From Discostella pseudostelligera (Eukaryota > Bacillariophyta > Thalassiosirophyceae > Thalassiosirales > Thalassiosiraceae): DNA of 11,864 bases. Shown here one piece after another: positions 1-7,368 of the stretch (position 1 is the stretch's first letter; every line of letters begins with the position of its first letter). The stretch lies in NCBI GenBank assembly GCA_036940085.1, contig JALLBK010000727.1, positions 1-11,864 of the forward strand, in the 5' to 3' direction. Below the pieces are notes generated by a model. That model was not told the origin of the DNA. It saw nothing but the letters and a program-made list of their open reading frames with translations, and did no database searches. A program made the position numbers and the translations under genes.

Positions 1-545
1 GGTCTGTTCATGTCAATAGAGCAAATGCATATTGTGGATGGTTTACATTTCAAGAACTTTGCAATCAACCGTTGGGTGCGGCAGATTACCTTGCAATTGC
101 ACATCGTTTCGATTGTATCATTGTAGAAAAGGTACCTCAGCTCTGTGGAAATACGTACAACGAAGCACGACGGTTCGTGACATTGATTGATGCACTGTAT
201 GAAGCCCGGACCAAGTTAGTTATATCGGCAGATGTTTCCAGGGAGAATTTATTTGTTGGTTTTGATGCTACCGTTGAGACCCATGATGGTGATGAAGAGA
301 TTGCCATGATTAATGGTGACAATCAAATAGGTTCAGAAAGCTTTATTAATGGAGAGGGCGGTAGTTCTAGTTCATTTTCGACAACAATGACTAATGCACC
401 GAATGGTAAAGTAGTGGAGTGGTCGGCAACGGGTAGAATCGGCGTAAGCCTTGCGCAACTTTCCGCAGTCCGAGAGGTGTCATTTTCATTCATGAGAGCT
501 GAGTCTCGACTTGCAGAAATGGCTGCTCCGAATTGGGGTCGATGA
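1..545 (+). CDS. AFG1: AFG1/ZapE-type AAA ATPase, C-terminal part (5' end outside window)
   Basis: The frame is open from base 3 to a TGA at 543-545, giving the last 180 residues of a protein that starts upstream of the window. Seen directly: WFTFQELCNQPLGAADY near the left edge, then an NEARRF-VTLIDALYEAR block, a KLVISAD strand followed by ENLFVGF, and a C-terminal FSFMRAESRLAEM helix. These match, in order, the second half of the AFG1 (yeast Afg1, human AFG1L/LACE1) and bacterial ZapE family. Members are P-loop ATPases; the eukaryotic ones sit at the inner mitochondrial membrane and take part in turnover of mitochondrially encoded subunits. The Walker A and B motifs and any targeting peptide lie outside the window, so location cannot be checked. 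A Ser/Gly/Asp-rich stretch of about 60 residues separates LFVGF from the last conserved helix. No intron is seen in this part. It converges with the minus-strand gene ending at 750. Confidence 0.9.
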   Translation, partial: SVHVNRANAYCGWFTFQELCNQPLGAADYLAIAHRFDCIIVEKVPQLCGNTYNEARRFVTLIDALYEARTKLVISADVSRENLFVGFDATVETHDGDEEIAMINGDNQIGSESFINGEGGSSSSFSTTMTNAPNGKVVEWSATGRIGVSLAQLSAVREVSFSFMRAESRLAEMAAPNWGR

Positions 546-749
546 GAGAAGGTAGTTGGTGAAAATGATTACTTTTTACACACTGTCACTGAACGAGCCG
601 TTGTTTGCATTCATAGCTCTATTGGTTGCTTTTCATCAGATTATGAACACATACCCAATGTTCATGTGCATCATAATGTTCCGACAATAACAGATTCTTT
701 ATAATTCTAGTGCAACCAAACAATATATTGTACATATTCCCTCTTAATT
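546..749. other. Intergenic region between convergent 3' ends
   Basis: This 204-bp, AT-rich stretch separates the stops of the AFG1-like gene and the minus-strand sulfotransferase-like gene. It should hold both 3' UTRs. I see no ORF, repeat or RNA gene in it. Confidence 0.6.
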
Positions 750-1901
750 CTACATCCTGCATTGCTGCTGGGGCAACCCATCCTCACTTCTCCTAGGTGG
801 CCATATCCCCACCAACGCCTTGGCATGATCCAATACTATATTTGTCGTGGCTGTACCAAGCCTCTTCTCTGGCGATTCTTTACTGCTTTCCTTCCAATTG
901 TCAAAGCATTTTATACATGATTGTTGAGGCCATCCCAGGAAATTGGCGAGGGAACGAACAATCTGTTCCCTAGCGGTGAGTAATTGTTGTGTAGTCTTGT
1001 GTTCTTTGGAACTTAATTGTTCGGCGCAGACTATTGTCCATAATGGTACAACATCCTTCCCATCACCCGAGGTAGCAGAATCAGAAGCATTATTGTAGTG
1101 GTAGTACATGTGGCTCACTAGAAATCGACTCAACAACAACAAAAAGCCACTAATCACTGTCGAATGTTGGATAGGACCAGAATCAAACCTAGCATGACTA
1201 GCAATAGTATCCAAATACGGACGATGCAATACCACAAATCGAATATCGACATGTGGGCTATAGGCGTTGTAAAATTCGTATAGATTTGTGGGATGATGTA
1301 ATGCCTGTGGCGATGTGGCAATTTCGTTGGGTGTCATGGATTGCCAATCTTGTTGACGTGGGACGCGGAAGGTGGAATCGACGCCACCACTGGGGAAGCT
1401 ATTTCCTTCGAGAATGATGTACTTTACTTCTTCTTCACTGCCATTTCGATTGTTAGGAGGACAGATGGTAGCTAATGTCTCCTGAACAAGCTGTGGATCT
1501 GATATTGGCACATGACCAAATTTTTTGGACCCAAAGATGGCGGCACGCAGAATGTTGTGTTCGTTGAGGACGTGATATCTCGAGCCAGTGGCGGGATCGA
1601 CTTGCTGTTCTGCGAGTGATTTGATGACGGGCATGAAGCCATGATGAAGCGAGCCCTCGACTCCGAGGACATATATTATTTGACAGTTGGATCGACGAAG
1701 TAGTGATGATGACGCTGGTACTCCTATTGTTGAAACAGTTGTTTTTGTAGCAGCGGTGGAGGCGCGATGTATGGCAACGGGTCGAGAAGCACTCTTTTCT
1801 GTGGTAGCAATGAATAATAACAATGTGGTCGCAGTGATTGCTGCCAGTAGCACGGCTGTGGTGCTCGAAATGCGGCGGAGGCGGAGGCGTACCATCGTCA
1901 T
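750..1901 (-). CDS. Type II membrane protein, sulfotransferase-like P-loop family
   Basis: Single-exon ORF of 383 aa. A short basic N-terminus (RLRLRR, residues 5-10) precedes one hydrophobic segment (about residues 16-32), which gives the type II signal-anchor layout of Golgi enzymes. The lumenal part starts with a strand and glycine-rich loop, YVLGVEGSLHHGF (77-89), resembling the 5'-phosphosulfate-binding loop of PAPS-dependent sulfotransferases. Around 221-239, RFVVLHRPYLDTIASHARF has the R-x-x-x-D-x-x-x-S spacing expected of the 3'-phosphate-binding motif. Potential N-glycosylation sites are NGS (153-155) and NAS (271-273). The expected role, inferred from fold motifs only, is transfer of sulfate to a glycan or other secretory cargo; the substrate is unknown. 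The usual lysine of the P-loop is not obvious, so activity is uncertain. An in-frame ATG two codons downstream (1893-1895) could also be the start. The gene diverges from the histidine-phosphatase gene at 2559. Confidence 0.65.
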   Translation of the reverse strand: MTMVRLRLRRISSTTAVLLAAITATTLLLFIATTEKSASRPVAIHRASTAATKTTVSTIGVPASSSLLRRSNCQIIYVLGVEGSLHHGFMPVIKSLAEQQVDPATGSRYHVLNEHNILRAAIFGSKKFGHVPISDPQLVQETLATICPPNNRNGSEEEVKYIILEGNSFPSGGVDSTFRVPRQQDWQSMTPNEIATSPQALHHPTNLYEFYNAYSPHVDIRFVVLHRPYLDTIASHARFDSGPIQHSTVISGFLLLLSRFLVSHMYYHYNNASDSATSGDGKDVVPLWTIVCAEQLSSKEHKTTQQLLTAREQIVRSLANFLGWPQQSCIKCFDNWKESSKESPEKRLGTATTNIVLDHAKALVGIWPPRRSEDGLPQQQCRM

Positions 1902-2125
1902 TCAATTCTTGTCAGTATGCTGTCTAAAAGGGGAGGAAACAAACAAATCAATAAAGACTAATCCTTCATGCAATTGGACTCTAAAGAGTGAGACCATTCG
2001 AGAGATGAACCATCATTATCACATGCTAATTGAGTAGGAGTACAATATTACAATCAATGCGAACAGGGACTACGCGGCGAAGGGGGGCGGGCAAGAATGG
2101 GAAGCAGGGGCAAAGCGCGACAGAA

Positions 2126-2195
2126 AAAAAGACCCCAAGTAGTGATATTTGGATCCATACAAAAAGACCCCAAGTAGTGACATTTGGATCCATAT
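2126..2195. repeat. 35-bp tandem duplication, two copies
   Basis: Unit 1 is 2126-2160 and unit 2 is 2161-2195, directly abutting. They differ by one T/C change in the middle and by the last base. Each contains CCCCAAGTAGTGA and a GGATCC site. The near identity indicates a recent duplication. Confidence 0.9.
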
Positions 2196-2248
2196 ACTTG
2201 GAATATCATACATATGTACTTCGTACCTATGTAAACGTACGACGGCTG

Positions 2249-2277
2249 GAAATGCGGCGGAGGCGGAGGCGCACCAT
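2249..2277 (-). repeat. Copy of the start-codon segment of the sulfotransferase-like gene
   Basis: The 29 bases at 2249-2277 match 1867-1895, the segment holding the third codon (ATG) and following codons of the gene ending at 750, in the same orientation with one mismatch (C for T). Read on the minus strand, the copy has an ATG at 2275-2277 and encodes MVRLRLRRISS, as in the gene. It then diverges and stops after 16 residues. It is either a partial duplication of the 5' end or a simple GGC/GGA-rich repeat that happens to keep the ATG. Confidence 0.8.
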
Positions 2278-2321
2278 ATCTTGCTTCGTCTTCATCATTC
2301 CGAGGTTGGTGCACAAGAAGC

Positions 2322-2450
2322 ATTTTGGTACGGTTCGTTAGATTTTGGTCGATCCGTGAGATTTTGGAAAGGATCTTAAGATTTTGGAAAGGATCTTAAG
2401 ATTTTGGAAAGGATCTTAAGAGTTTGGACCGGATCGAAAGATTTTGGTCT
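2322..2450. repeat. 20-bp minisatellite, about 6.5 copies
   Basis: Three perfect consecutive units of ATTTTGGAAAGGATCTTAAG lie at 2361-2380, 2381-2400 and 2401-2420. Diverged units flank them at 2322-2341, 2342-2360 (19 bp), 2421-2440 and a half unit at 2441-2450. The 20-bp period is not a multiple of three, so the array does not encode a repeated peptide in one frame. It ends about 110 bp before the start codon at 2559 and may lie in the promoter or 5' UTR. There are no spacers, so it is not a CRISPR array. Confidence 0.92.
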
Positions 2451-2481
2451 TCGGTTTTGGCGGGAAGCTGCTTCGATCTGC

Positions 2482-2540
2482 ATGAATGACGACGACGACG
2501 AGTGACCATGGCCATGGCGAATGGCGTCCCATCGTGGTAG
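2482..2540 (+). promoter_or_regulatory. Two short upstream ORFs before the histidine-phosphatase gene
   Basis: An 8-codon ORF including stop (2482-2505, MNDDDDE) is followed by an 11-codon ORF including stop (2508-2540, MAMANGVPSW). The second starts in a favourable ACCATGG context. Both end before the main ATG at 2559. If the transcript starts upstream of 2482, they could limit translation of the main ORF. Their presence in the mRNA is not shown by the sequence. Confidence 0.35.
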
Positions 2541-2558
2541 TCTGGAAGCACCAGCATC

Positions 2559-4569
2559 ATGAAGCCATTCCTTCTATTTTTCTGCTCCGCCACGCTATGG
2601 CTCACTCTAATAAACCGCCGCAAGCGATCATGCCACGATAATGACGACGACGACGACGGTGACGGTGACGACCAGGTTGGCGATTTATCGAAGCAACATC
2701 ATCATCATGATCACATCATCTACAGCTACAGGAGGGACACATCACCAGACTTTCAACCCAACAATAGCAACTGGACTCATTTTGAAACAAATAATGAACA
2801 TCAGCATCATCATCATCGTTGTCGTCGTCGCACATCGCAATCTTCCATCGACAGCTACACGGACAATATCTTACGTGGAAAAGAGTATAGCAGATCCAAT
2901 GGCACCAGTAGTAATACATCATCACCACATTCCAATGCACAGCGATGCTTACCATCGAAATTGATTTTAATCCGACATGGACAAAGTTTGGGCAATGTCG
3001 ATGAATCACTCTACGCCACCAAGCCTGATAATGCCATGGGACTTACCAAGCTGGGGTGGGAGATGGCACGTATGGCAGGAAAAGCATTGAGGGGAAACGA
3101 GGAGCAGGATGGCTTGTTGCCCCCAGGAGAGTCGGTGCATTTCATTGTTTCGCCATATGCGCGGACTGTCGAGACGTTTCATGGAATTGCATCGGCGTGG
3201 ATTGATCCGGAGGAGATTGATTGGGAAGAAGAGGAGTTGGAGTTGGCGAAGAGTGATGATTGCAATGATGGTATGACCAATACAAATAACACCATCGATG
3301 ACGGCAACAAGAAGTGTAGTAGCACCATGAAACGTATCAAAAGCAACAACATCATCAATGACTACAATGGAAGCTATCACAACACGAACAATGGCAGTTC
3401 ATTCAGCAACACCGACCACCACAGCAGTAGCAGCATCAACATCCACACGGACGTCAATTACAATAAGCGCAGATGCAAGCGAATGAAATTATGGTATGCA
3501 AAATTAATGAAGATGGGATTGACATGGCATGAAGACCCGAGAATACGGGAACAAGATTGTAAGTGAAAGATCTTTCAATAGAGAATTGCATACCATCAAT
3601 TCTACATCTACTTGTGTACTCACCGAGTGTGTTTAATTTTGCATCGTTTGCTCTCGGTTTGGGGGGGTGGGGTGGGGTGACTCTACCGAAAAAAGTTGGG
3701 AATTATCAAGACCCAAAGATCATAAAGAAATGCAAAGCTGAACGGCATAAGTTTGGTTCCTTTTATTACAGATATCCCCATGGTGAATCTGCTTCCGATG
3801 TGGTACGTTCTTTTTTGCATCAATGATCTTGTGTGCGTGTCATGCAGCTCTCGAGGAATCGATGAGTACGGTGCCGGGGATTAACATTATCGAACAAAAC
3901 TTACTGTCAGATTCCATTTCTTTGCATCAAAATAACAACACCAATATATTACAGTACGATCGAGTTTCGACTTTCCTTGACTCTCTTTGGCGGAGCTTTG
4001 AATCTGGTCGAGCTCAGAACTACGTCATCGTCGCGCATGGCGTATCCATCCGAGTTTTCCTCGCTCGATACTTTCGTTACTCGATTGATCGTAAGTTTTG
4101 TTTATGTTGTTGTTGCCTTGTCGTCAATATATGAAACAAGAAGGCGACGTACTCATCTACCTGGCACACCCTTCCTTTTTATGCATGGTATCATCTAGAA
4201 TTCCACATGTTAGCCAATCCAAAGAATTGTGAAATAATAGTTCTTGGTCATGATGGTTTGGGTAGACTGAAATTAGATGGCCGATGCGAGCTAGAATTGA
4301 GTCAGCAGACTGCAGTACGGCATGTGAACGATGTTGGTGGTGATGGTAGTAGAAACGGGGGTGAAGAAGAAGAAGGAGGAGAAAAGATCTGTCGAGCGAA
4401 TGGGAAGGAAAATGTAGGACATACTGCGTCGTCTTCTTCGCATACAACAACGATAGCTAGTACTCCCGTGACTGTGGTAACTGGATACAAGAGACATTCG
4501 CGGCTGAGAACAATACCTCCTCAGTGGGTGTATCCAAGGACAGTACGAATGTGTTACAATGACATGTAG
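2559..4569 (+). CDS. Histidine-phosphatase superfamily protein (phosphoglycerate mutase-like, AT74-like), 4 exons
   Basis: Exons 2559-3558, 3696-3802, 3955-4090 and 4199-4569 join in phase to 537 aa. Introns are 137, 152 and 108 bp, with donors GTAAGT, GTACGT and GTAAGT. Each splice restores family sequence: REQD-FGNYQ, ESASDV-YDRVSTFL and YSID-QFHMLANPKNCEIIVL. A hydrophobic N-terminus (residues 3-18) suggests a signal peptide or membrane anchor, followed by an Asp/His/Asn/Ser-rich linker. The catalytic domain shows LILIRHGQSLGN (phosphohistidine H140), SPYARTVET (R202), RIREQDFGN (acid E331) and VIVAHGVSIRVF (second His, H397), so the catalytic set is complete. The order resembles Arabidopsis AT74 and related broad-range phosphatases more than glycolytic mutase. 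Residues about 215-310 are a low-complexity insertion inside the domain. The tail after about residue 440 is Gly/Glu/Ser-rich. The substrate is unknown. Confidence 0.9.
3661..3677 (+). other. G-quadruplex-like run in intron 1 of the histidine-phosphatase gene
   Basis: The run G7-T-G4-T-G4 on the coding strand fits the pattern of four G-tracts with one-base loops. It lies 18 bases before the intron's 3' splice site (AG at 3694-3695), where a polypyrimidine tract would normally be. Folding is predicted from pattern only. Confidence 0.6.
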
Positions 4570-4961
4570 CTCTCTCTCTCTCTAGAGAAAGATAAGATGG
4601 CGGTCGAGTGTTTGAATTAGAAGAAGGCTCCGGCAGCAGATATTGGCTTTTTGAATGTATTGTGTTGATGAGCGACGAGCGGGATGCTCTCCAGTGTTCC
4701 AGATGCGTTGATTTGCGGAGCAGTAGTGTGCTCGAGACTAACAAAGCAGAATGATCGTTGCAATCATGGAGATTGTTGTTGTTGACATCGGCAATCGAAG
4801 ACGTAGATGATGAATAACATGAATTTGAAGCACAGGAAAGCACTCTAATGGATTGTAAACCTAATTGTAATGATCCCCTGATCTTCCTCAATAATTCCCG
4901 ACGATTGTTCCATCTCCACATGAAACATTGTCCGTACAATACTCTTCCAAAAGTCCTTCAC
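4570..4961. other. Intergenic region between convergent 3' ends
   Basis: This 392-bp gap separates the stop of the histidine-phosphatase gene from the stop of the MsrB-domain gene. It starts with a (CT)n tract containing the palindrome TCTCTAGAGA (4578-4587). A minus-strand frame crosses it (4457-4939), but the frame overlaps a real exon and has no recognisable domain. Otherwise it should be 3' UTR sequence. Confidence 0.55.
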
Positions 4962-5654
4962 TTACTTCTCATCTTCTCGCGGTCGTCCAGCCACACTCAC
5001 CAAATTGATACAATACCTATTCCCCTTCCCATCCGGCAAATTATGTCCCAAATGCGTTCCATCGACACTCACGGCCTCACCATCACTCAAGCACCGGACG
5101 TTCTCCCATACCACCTCCTCATCACGAAAACTTGGCCATCCATGTGATGCACTCTCTTTTAAGAAAGAATCAAGATCACGACCACGTGGGGCAATGAAGA
5201 GAGGTTTGCCAGTGTTGCTATCGTAGAATGTGATTTCACCCTTGGCTGCATGTTCTTCTTTGGCATCGGATACGAAGGAGGTGGATGTCCAATATCCTGC
5301 ATATTCTGCGTAATGCCGATTGAAATTACAAATTCGATCGGCAGTATCATAATCGCAATTCCAACGAAGATCTTTCTGGACGGGAGTTTCACACGTTCCA
5401 TGGGCTTTGGGAGACATGATCGATTCGTCGCCCATGACGCATGGGGCGGCATACTCTTTTTTACCAAAGAAGCTGTCGAGGACGGACATGTTGCGTGAAG
5501 TAATGGTGCGGCTGCTGCGAGTAGATGTCGTTGTGACGCTGCTACCAAGGCGAGTGGTGGCAAGCGAGAAGGCAGATACGTTGCTATTATTTGGGCGGGC
5601 ACTGGAGAGAGCAGATGCAATAAAGAGGAGTGCAGATTGTCTCGTCATCATCAT
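4962..5654 (-). CDS. MSRB: Plastid-targeted MsrB/SelR-domain protein (peptide methionine-R-sulfoxide reductase-like)
   Basis: Single-exon ORF of 230 aa starting with three consecutive ATGs. The N-terminus is a diatom bipartite plastid presequence: hydrophobic signal peptide (about 8-17), then NVSAF-SLA (25-32) with the phenylalanine junction, then a Ser/Thr/Arg-rich transit region without acidic residues. The C-terminal half has the MsrB core: GEITFYDSNTGKPLF (139-153), ESASHGWPSF (167-176) and GTHLGHNLPDGKGNRYCINL (199-218). C215 is the expected catalytic cysteine and C188 (VRCL) a possible resolving cysteine. MsrB reduces methionine-R-sulfoxide in proteins using thioredoxin-type donors, so a stromal repair role is inferred. 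The zinc-binding CxxC pairs of many MsrBs are absent. An extra segment before the core contains five cysteines (72, 88, 100, 109 and a neighbouring NRHYAEYAGYW motif is conserved-looking), so this may be a divergent subfamily. Confidence 0.85.
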   Translation of the reverse strand: MMMTRQSALLFIASALSSARPNNSNVSAFSLATTRLGSSVTTTSTRSSRTITSRNMSVLDSFFGKKEYAAPCVMGDESIMSPKAHGTCETPVQKDLRWNCDYDTADRICNFNRHYAEYAGYWTSTSFVSDAKEEHAAKGEITFYDSNTGKPLFIAPRGRDLDSFLKESASHGWPSFRDEEVVWENVRCLSDGEAVSVDGTHLGHNLPDGKGNRYCINLVSVAGRPREDEK

Positions 5655-6117
5655 GGTGGAATGGAGGGCAATTACAATTACTTCCTATTCGTCTTTTGTG
5701 GGCATCCTACCGATATCTGCCGAGAGGCGGATGGAGTTCATCGTCATCCTCGCCGCCGCCGTCTGCTCGCTAGCTTGCCACGTCACGCACGTCATCCTGC
5801 GTCAGCAAGCCTCCCGCCAGATATCTGCCAGCCACGTGGAAGTTCCCTCAGTCGAGTCATTTGTCTCCTGCCAAGAAGTATCTGCAACGTGGAAGTATTG
5901 AGTCGAGTCATTACGACAATATACGACAATCCTCCCGCCAAAACAAGGCCACGTGGAGTTTATTGAGTCGAAGCCAAACCAACAACTCTTTCTTTATTCT
6001 CCTCGCTTCATTCATTGCATCTATCCACACATCTGATCCCTAATAATGAAAGTCGATGAAGCGAATGCAGAAACTATTGCAATTATGCATTACTCATGAC
6101 ATAGGTACCTACGGACA
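5655..6117. promoter_or_regulatory. Promoter region of the MsrB-domain gene with repeated ACGT-core modules
   Basis: This 463-bp region lies between the MsrB start (5654, minus) and the stop of the upstream minus-strand gene. It contains two ACGTCA sites (5780-5785, 5789-5794), two CACGTG palindromes (5833-5838, 5950-5955), repeated TATCTGC...ACGTGGAAG...GAGTCG modules, an E2F-like CCCGCCAAAA (5934-5943), and a perfect TAGGTACCTA palindrome (6102-6111) close to the 3' end of the next gene. No coding frame is credible. Confidence 0.55.
5821..5970. repeat. Three-copy module: TATCTGC / CACGTGGAAG / GAGTCG
   Basis: Copy A (5821-5861) reads ATATCTGCCAGCCACGTGG, then AAGTT, then CAGTCGAGTCATT. Copy B (5879-5912) reads TATCTGCAACGTGGAAGTA then TTGAGTCGAGTCATT. 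Copy C (5949-5970) keeps CCACGTGGAGTTTATTGAGT and CG. The block order is the same in all three. The spacing and palindromic CACGTG core resemble transcription-factor binding modules of bZIP or bHLH type; this role is inferred. Confidence 0.7.
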
Positions 6118-7368
6118 TTATGAACTTTCGTAATCCAGCGCTCCAGCTTTGGGAATGTATAAGCTCTGTCTCCACCGTTCGATCATCATCCTGGCAACAT
6201 ATGGAATTTCCTCCTCAAACGCCGTCTTCTCCACTTGTTCACCCGACTCCCAAACGGCATCATGCATACCCACAAGGTGCAATCGACTTTCGAGTATACC
6301 CAGGCTTAGCAATACTCTGTTATTGAACGATTTTTGAACTTTGGATGGTACCACTCGTGCTATGGATGGTACGATTAGTGTCTCTTGAATATAGCGCATG
6401 GCGGATAGTTGATCTACTAGTTGTTTCGACAAGGGTATGATATCGTCGAGAAGTTGCTGTTTTTGTTGGAATGATGATTTGGATAGGGATGCGGCTTTGG
6501 CCCGCTCATACTGTGAACATACAACGATCACGACAACACGCCATTCATTCCGTGCATTAGGCGACAAGTAAATTGTTCAGTTGTTGCATCAGAGATCAGC
6601 ATCGGGTGGAGTCACGGTGACAAGTACACATGTCAAGCTTACCAATTCTCGTCCAATGTTTTCCGATTGAACGCGATACTTATCGATTGCATCAACAACT
6701 ATTCTAAATGCATCAATTTCGGCTGTAACATCATCGCCGTCTTCACCATCAATCATCCGACGAAGGGAATTATTGTCGCATAGATACTCTCGTAGAAAAC
6801 TCAGAAACATACCAGATTGAATCCGGTATAAACCCGCCATGTTGAAATTGATCACATAATTAGCTGCCCGATGCAAAGTATCCAAGCCAGCAGCAACTGA
6901 TTCAGAATCATTGCCATTGTTGTCTACTTCCCTAATAATGTTGGCCACATGACTTGCAAGACGTTCCAAACGTCTTGAATCACGTATAAGTGACATGAAA
7001 TGCCATCTCCACCCTTGAATGTGAAACGTATCGTCTAAGTTCTTATGCTTTGTATGCGTACCCTTGTTGTTGCTTGTATTGCGAAGAAAGCGAAGAATGA
7101 CATCTCTCGTCTTACTATCAACTCGAATACCATCCAACACTACTGCACAACCACCACGCACAGCATCCACAGGTGGGACGATACTATGAACGGAGCAATC
7201 GTTGACATCAACATCGTCAAGATCAAGGCAGCTGGAGGTGGAGGAGTTGGGTGCGGCAAATGCCAGGGCCAGTGGCGACGCAATAATTCGCGAGGCCAAT
7301 AATTGACAGAGTAAAGTCGACAAGAAGAGGCATAGAGCTAGTAGTCTTGCATTCCTCATTAGGATCAT
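6118..7368 (-). CDS. Plastid-targeted protein of unknown function, 2 exons
   Basis: Exon 1 (7368-6643) and exon 2 (6510-6118) are joined over a 132-bp intron (donor GTAAGC, acceptor TTCACAG) in phase 0, giving 372 aa. The chosen ATG gives MILMRNARLL and a hydrophobic signal peptide (about 8-25), then SPLALAF-AAP (31-40), a good diatom plastid junction. An in-frame ATG 15 codons upstream (7411-7413) would add a polar stretch and weaken the signal peptide. I do not recognise the family. The mature part looks all-helical, with a striking FHIQGWRWHFMSLIRDSRRL block (115-134), a second conserved-looking helix ANYVINFNMAGLYRIQSGMF (169-188), and a C-terminal block ILESRLHLVGMHDAVWESGE (314-333). 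An acidic patch (207-214) links them. A remote likeness to hemerythrin-like helix bundles crossed my mind, but the usual His/Glu ligands are not evident. It shares a divergent promoter region with the thylakoid gene at 7783. Confidence 0.75.

Larger units (their letters stand above)
1902..2558. promoter_or_regulatory. Divergent promoter region rich in short repeats
   Basis: This 657-bp region separates two divergently read genes (starts at 1901 minus and 2559 plus), so it should contain both promoters and 5' UTRs. It holds a 35-bp tandem duplication, a copy of the start-codon segment of the minus-strand gene, an imperfect palindrome (CATATGTAC ttc GTACCTATG, 2211-2231), a 20-bp minisatellite, an E2F-like TTTTGGCGGGAA (2455-2466) and two small upstream ORFs. 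Open frames here are short, repeat-derived and not coding-like. No TATA box is convincing. Confidence 0.6.

Noticed and set aside
2030..2379. Overlapping short frames through the promoter repeats
   Set aside because: They consist of translated tandem repeats and the copied GGC/GGA segment. No conserved content.
2322..2450. CRISPR-like array
   Set aside because: The 20-bp units abut without spacers and outer units decay gradually. This is a eukaryotic minisatellite.
3803..3847. Alternative 45-bp intron ending at CATGCAG in the phosphatase gene
   Set aside because: Splicing there leads to an in-frame TGA after a few codons. The 152-bp intron ending at 3954 restores the family sequence SDVYDRVSTFL.
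4457..4939. 160-aa minus-strand frame overlapping the 3' end of the phosphatase gene
   Set aside because: It overlaps a well-supported last exon on the other strand, is Ser/Arg/Asn-rich with no domain, and looks like a chance frame.
5407..5901. 164-aa plus-strand frame across the MsrB N-terminus and promoter
   Set aside because: It is antisense to a clear plastid presequence and continues through promoter repeats. No recognisable motif.
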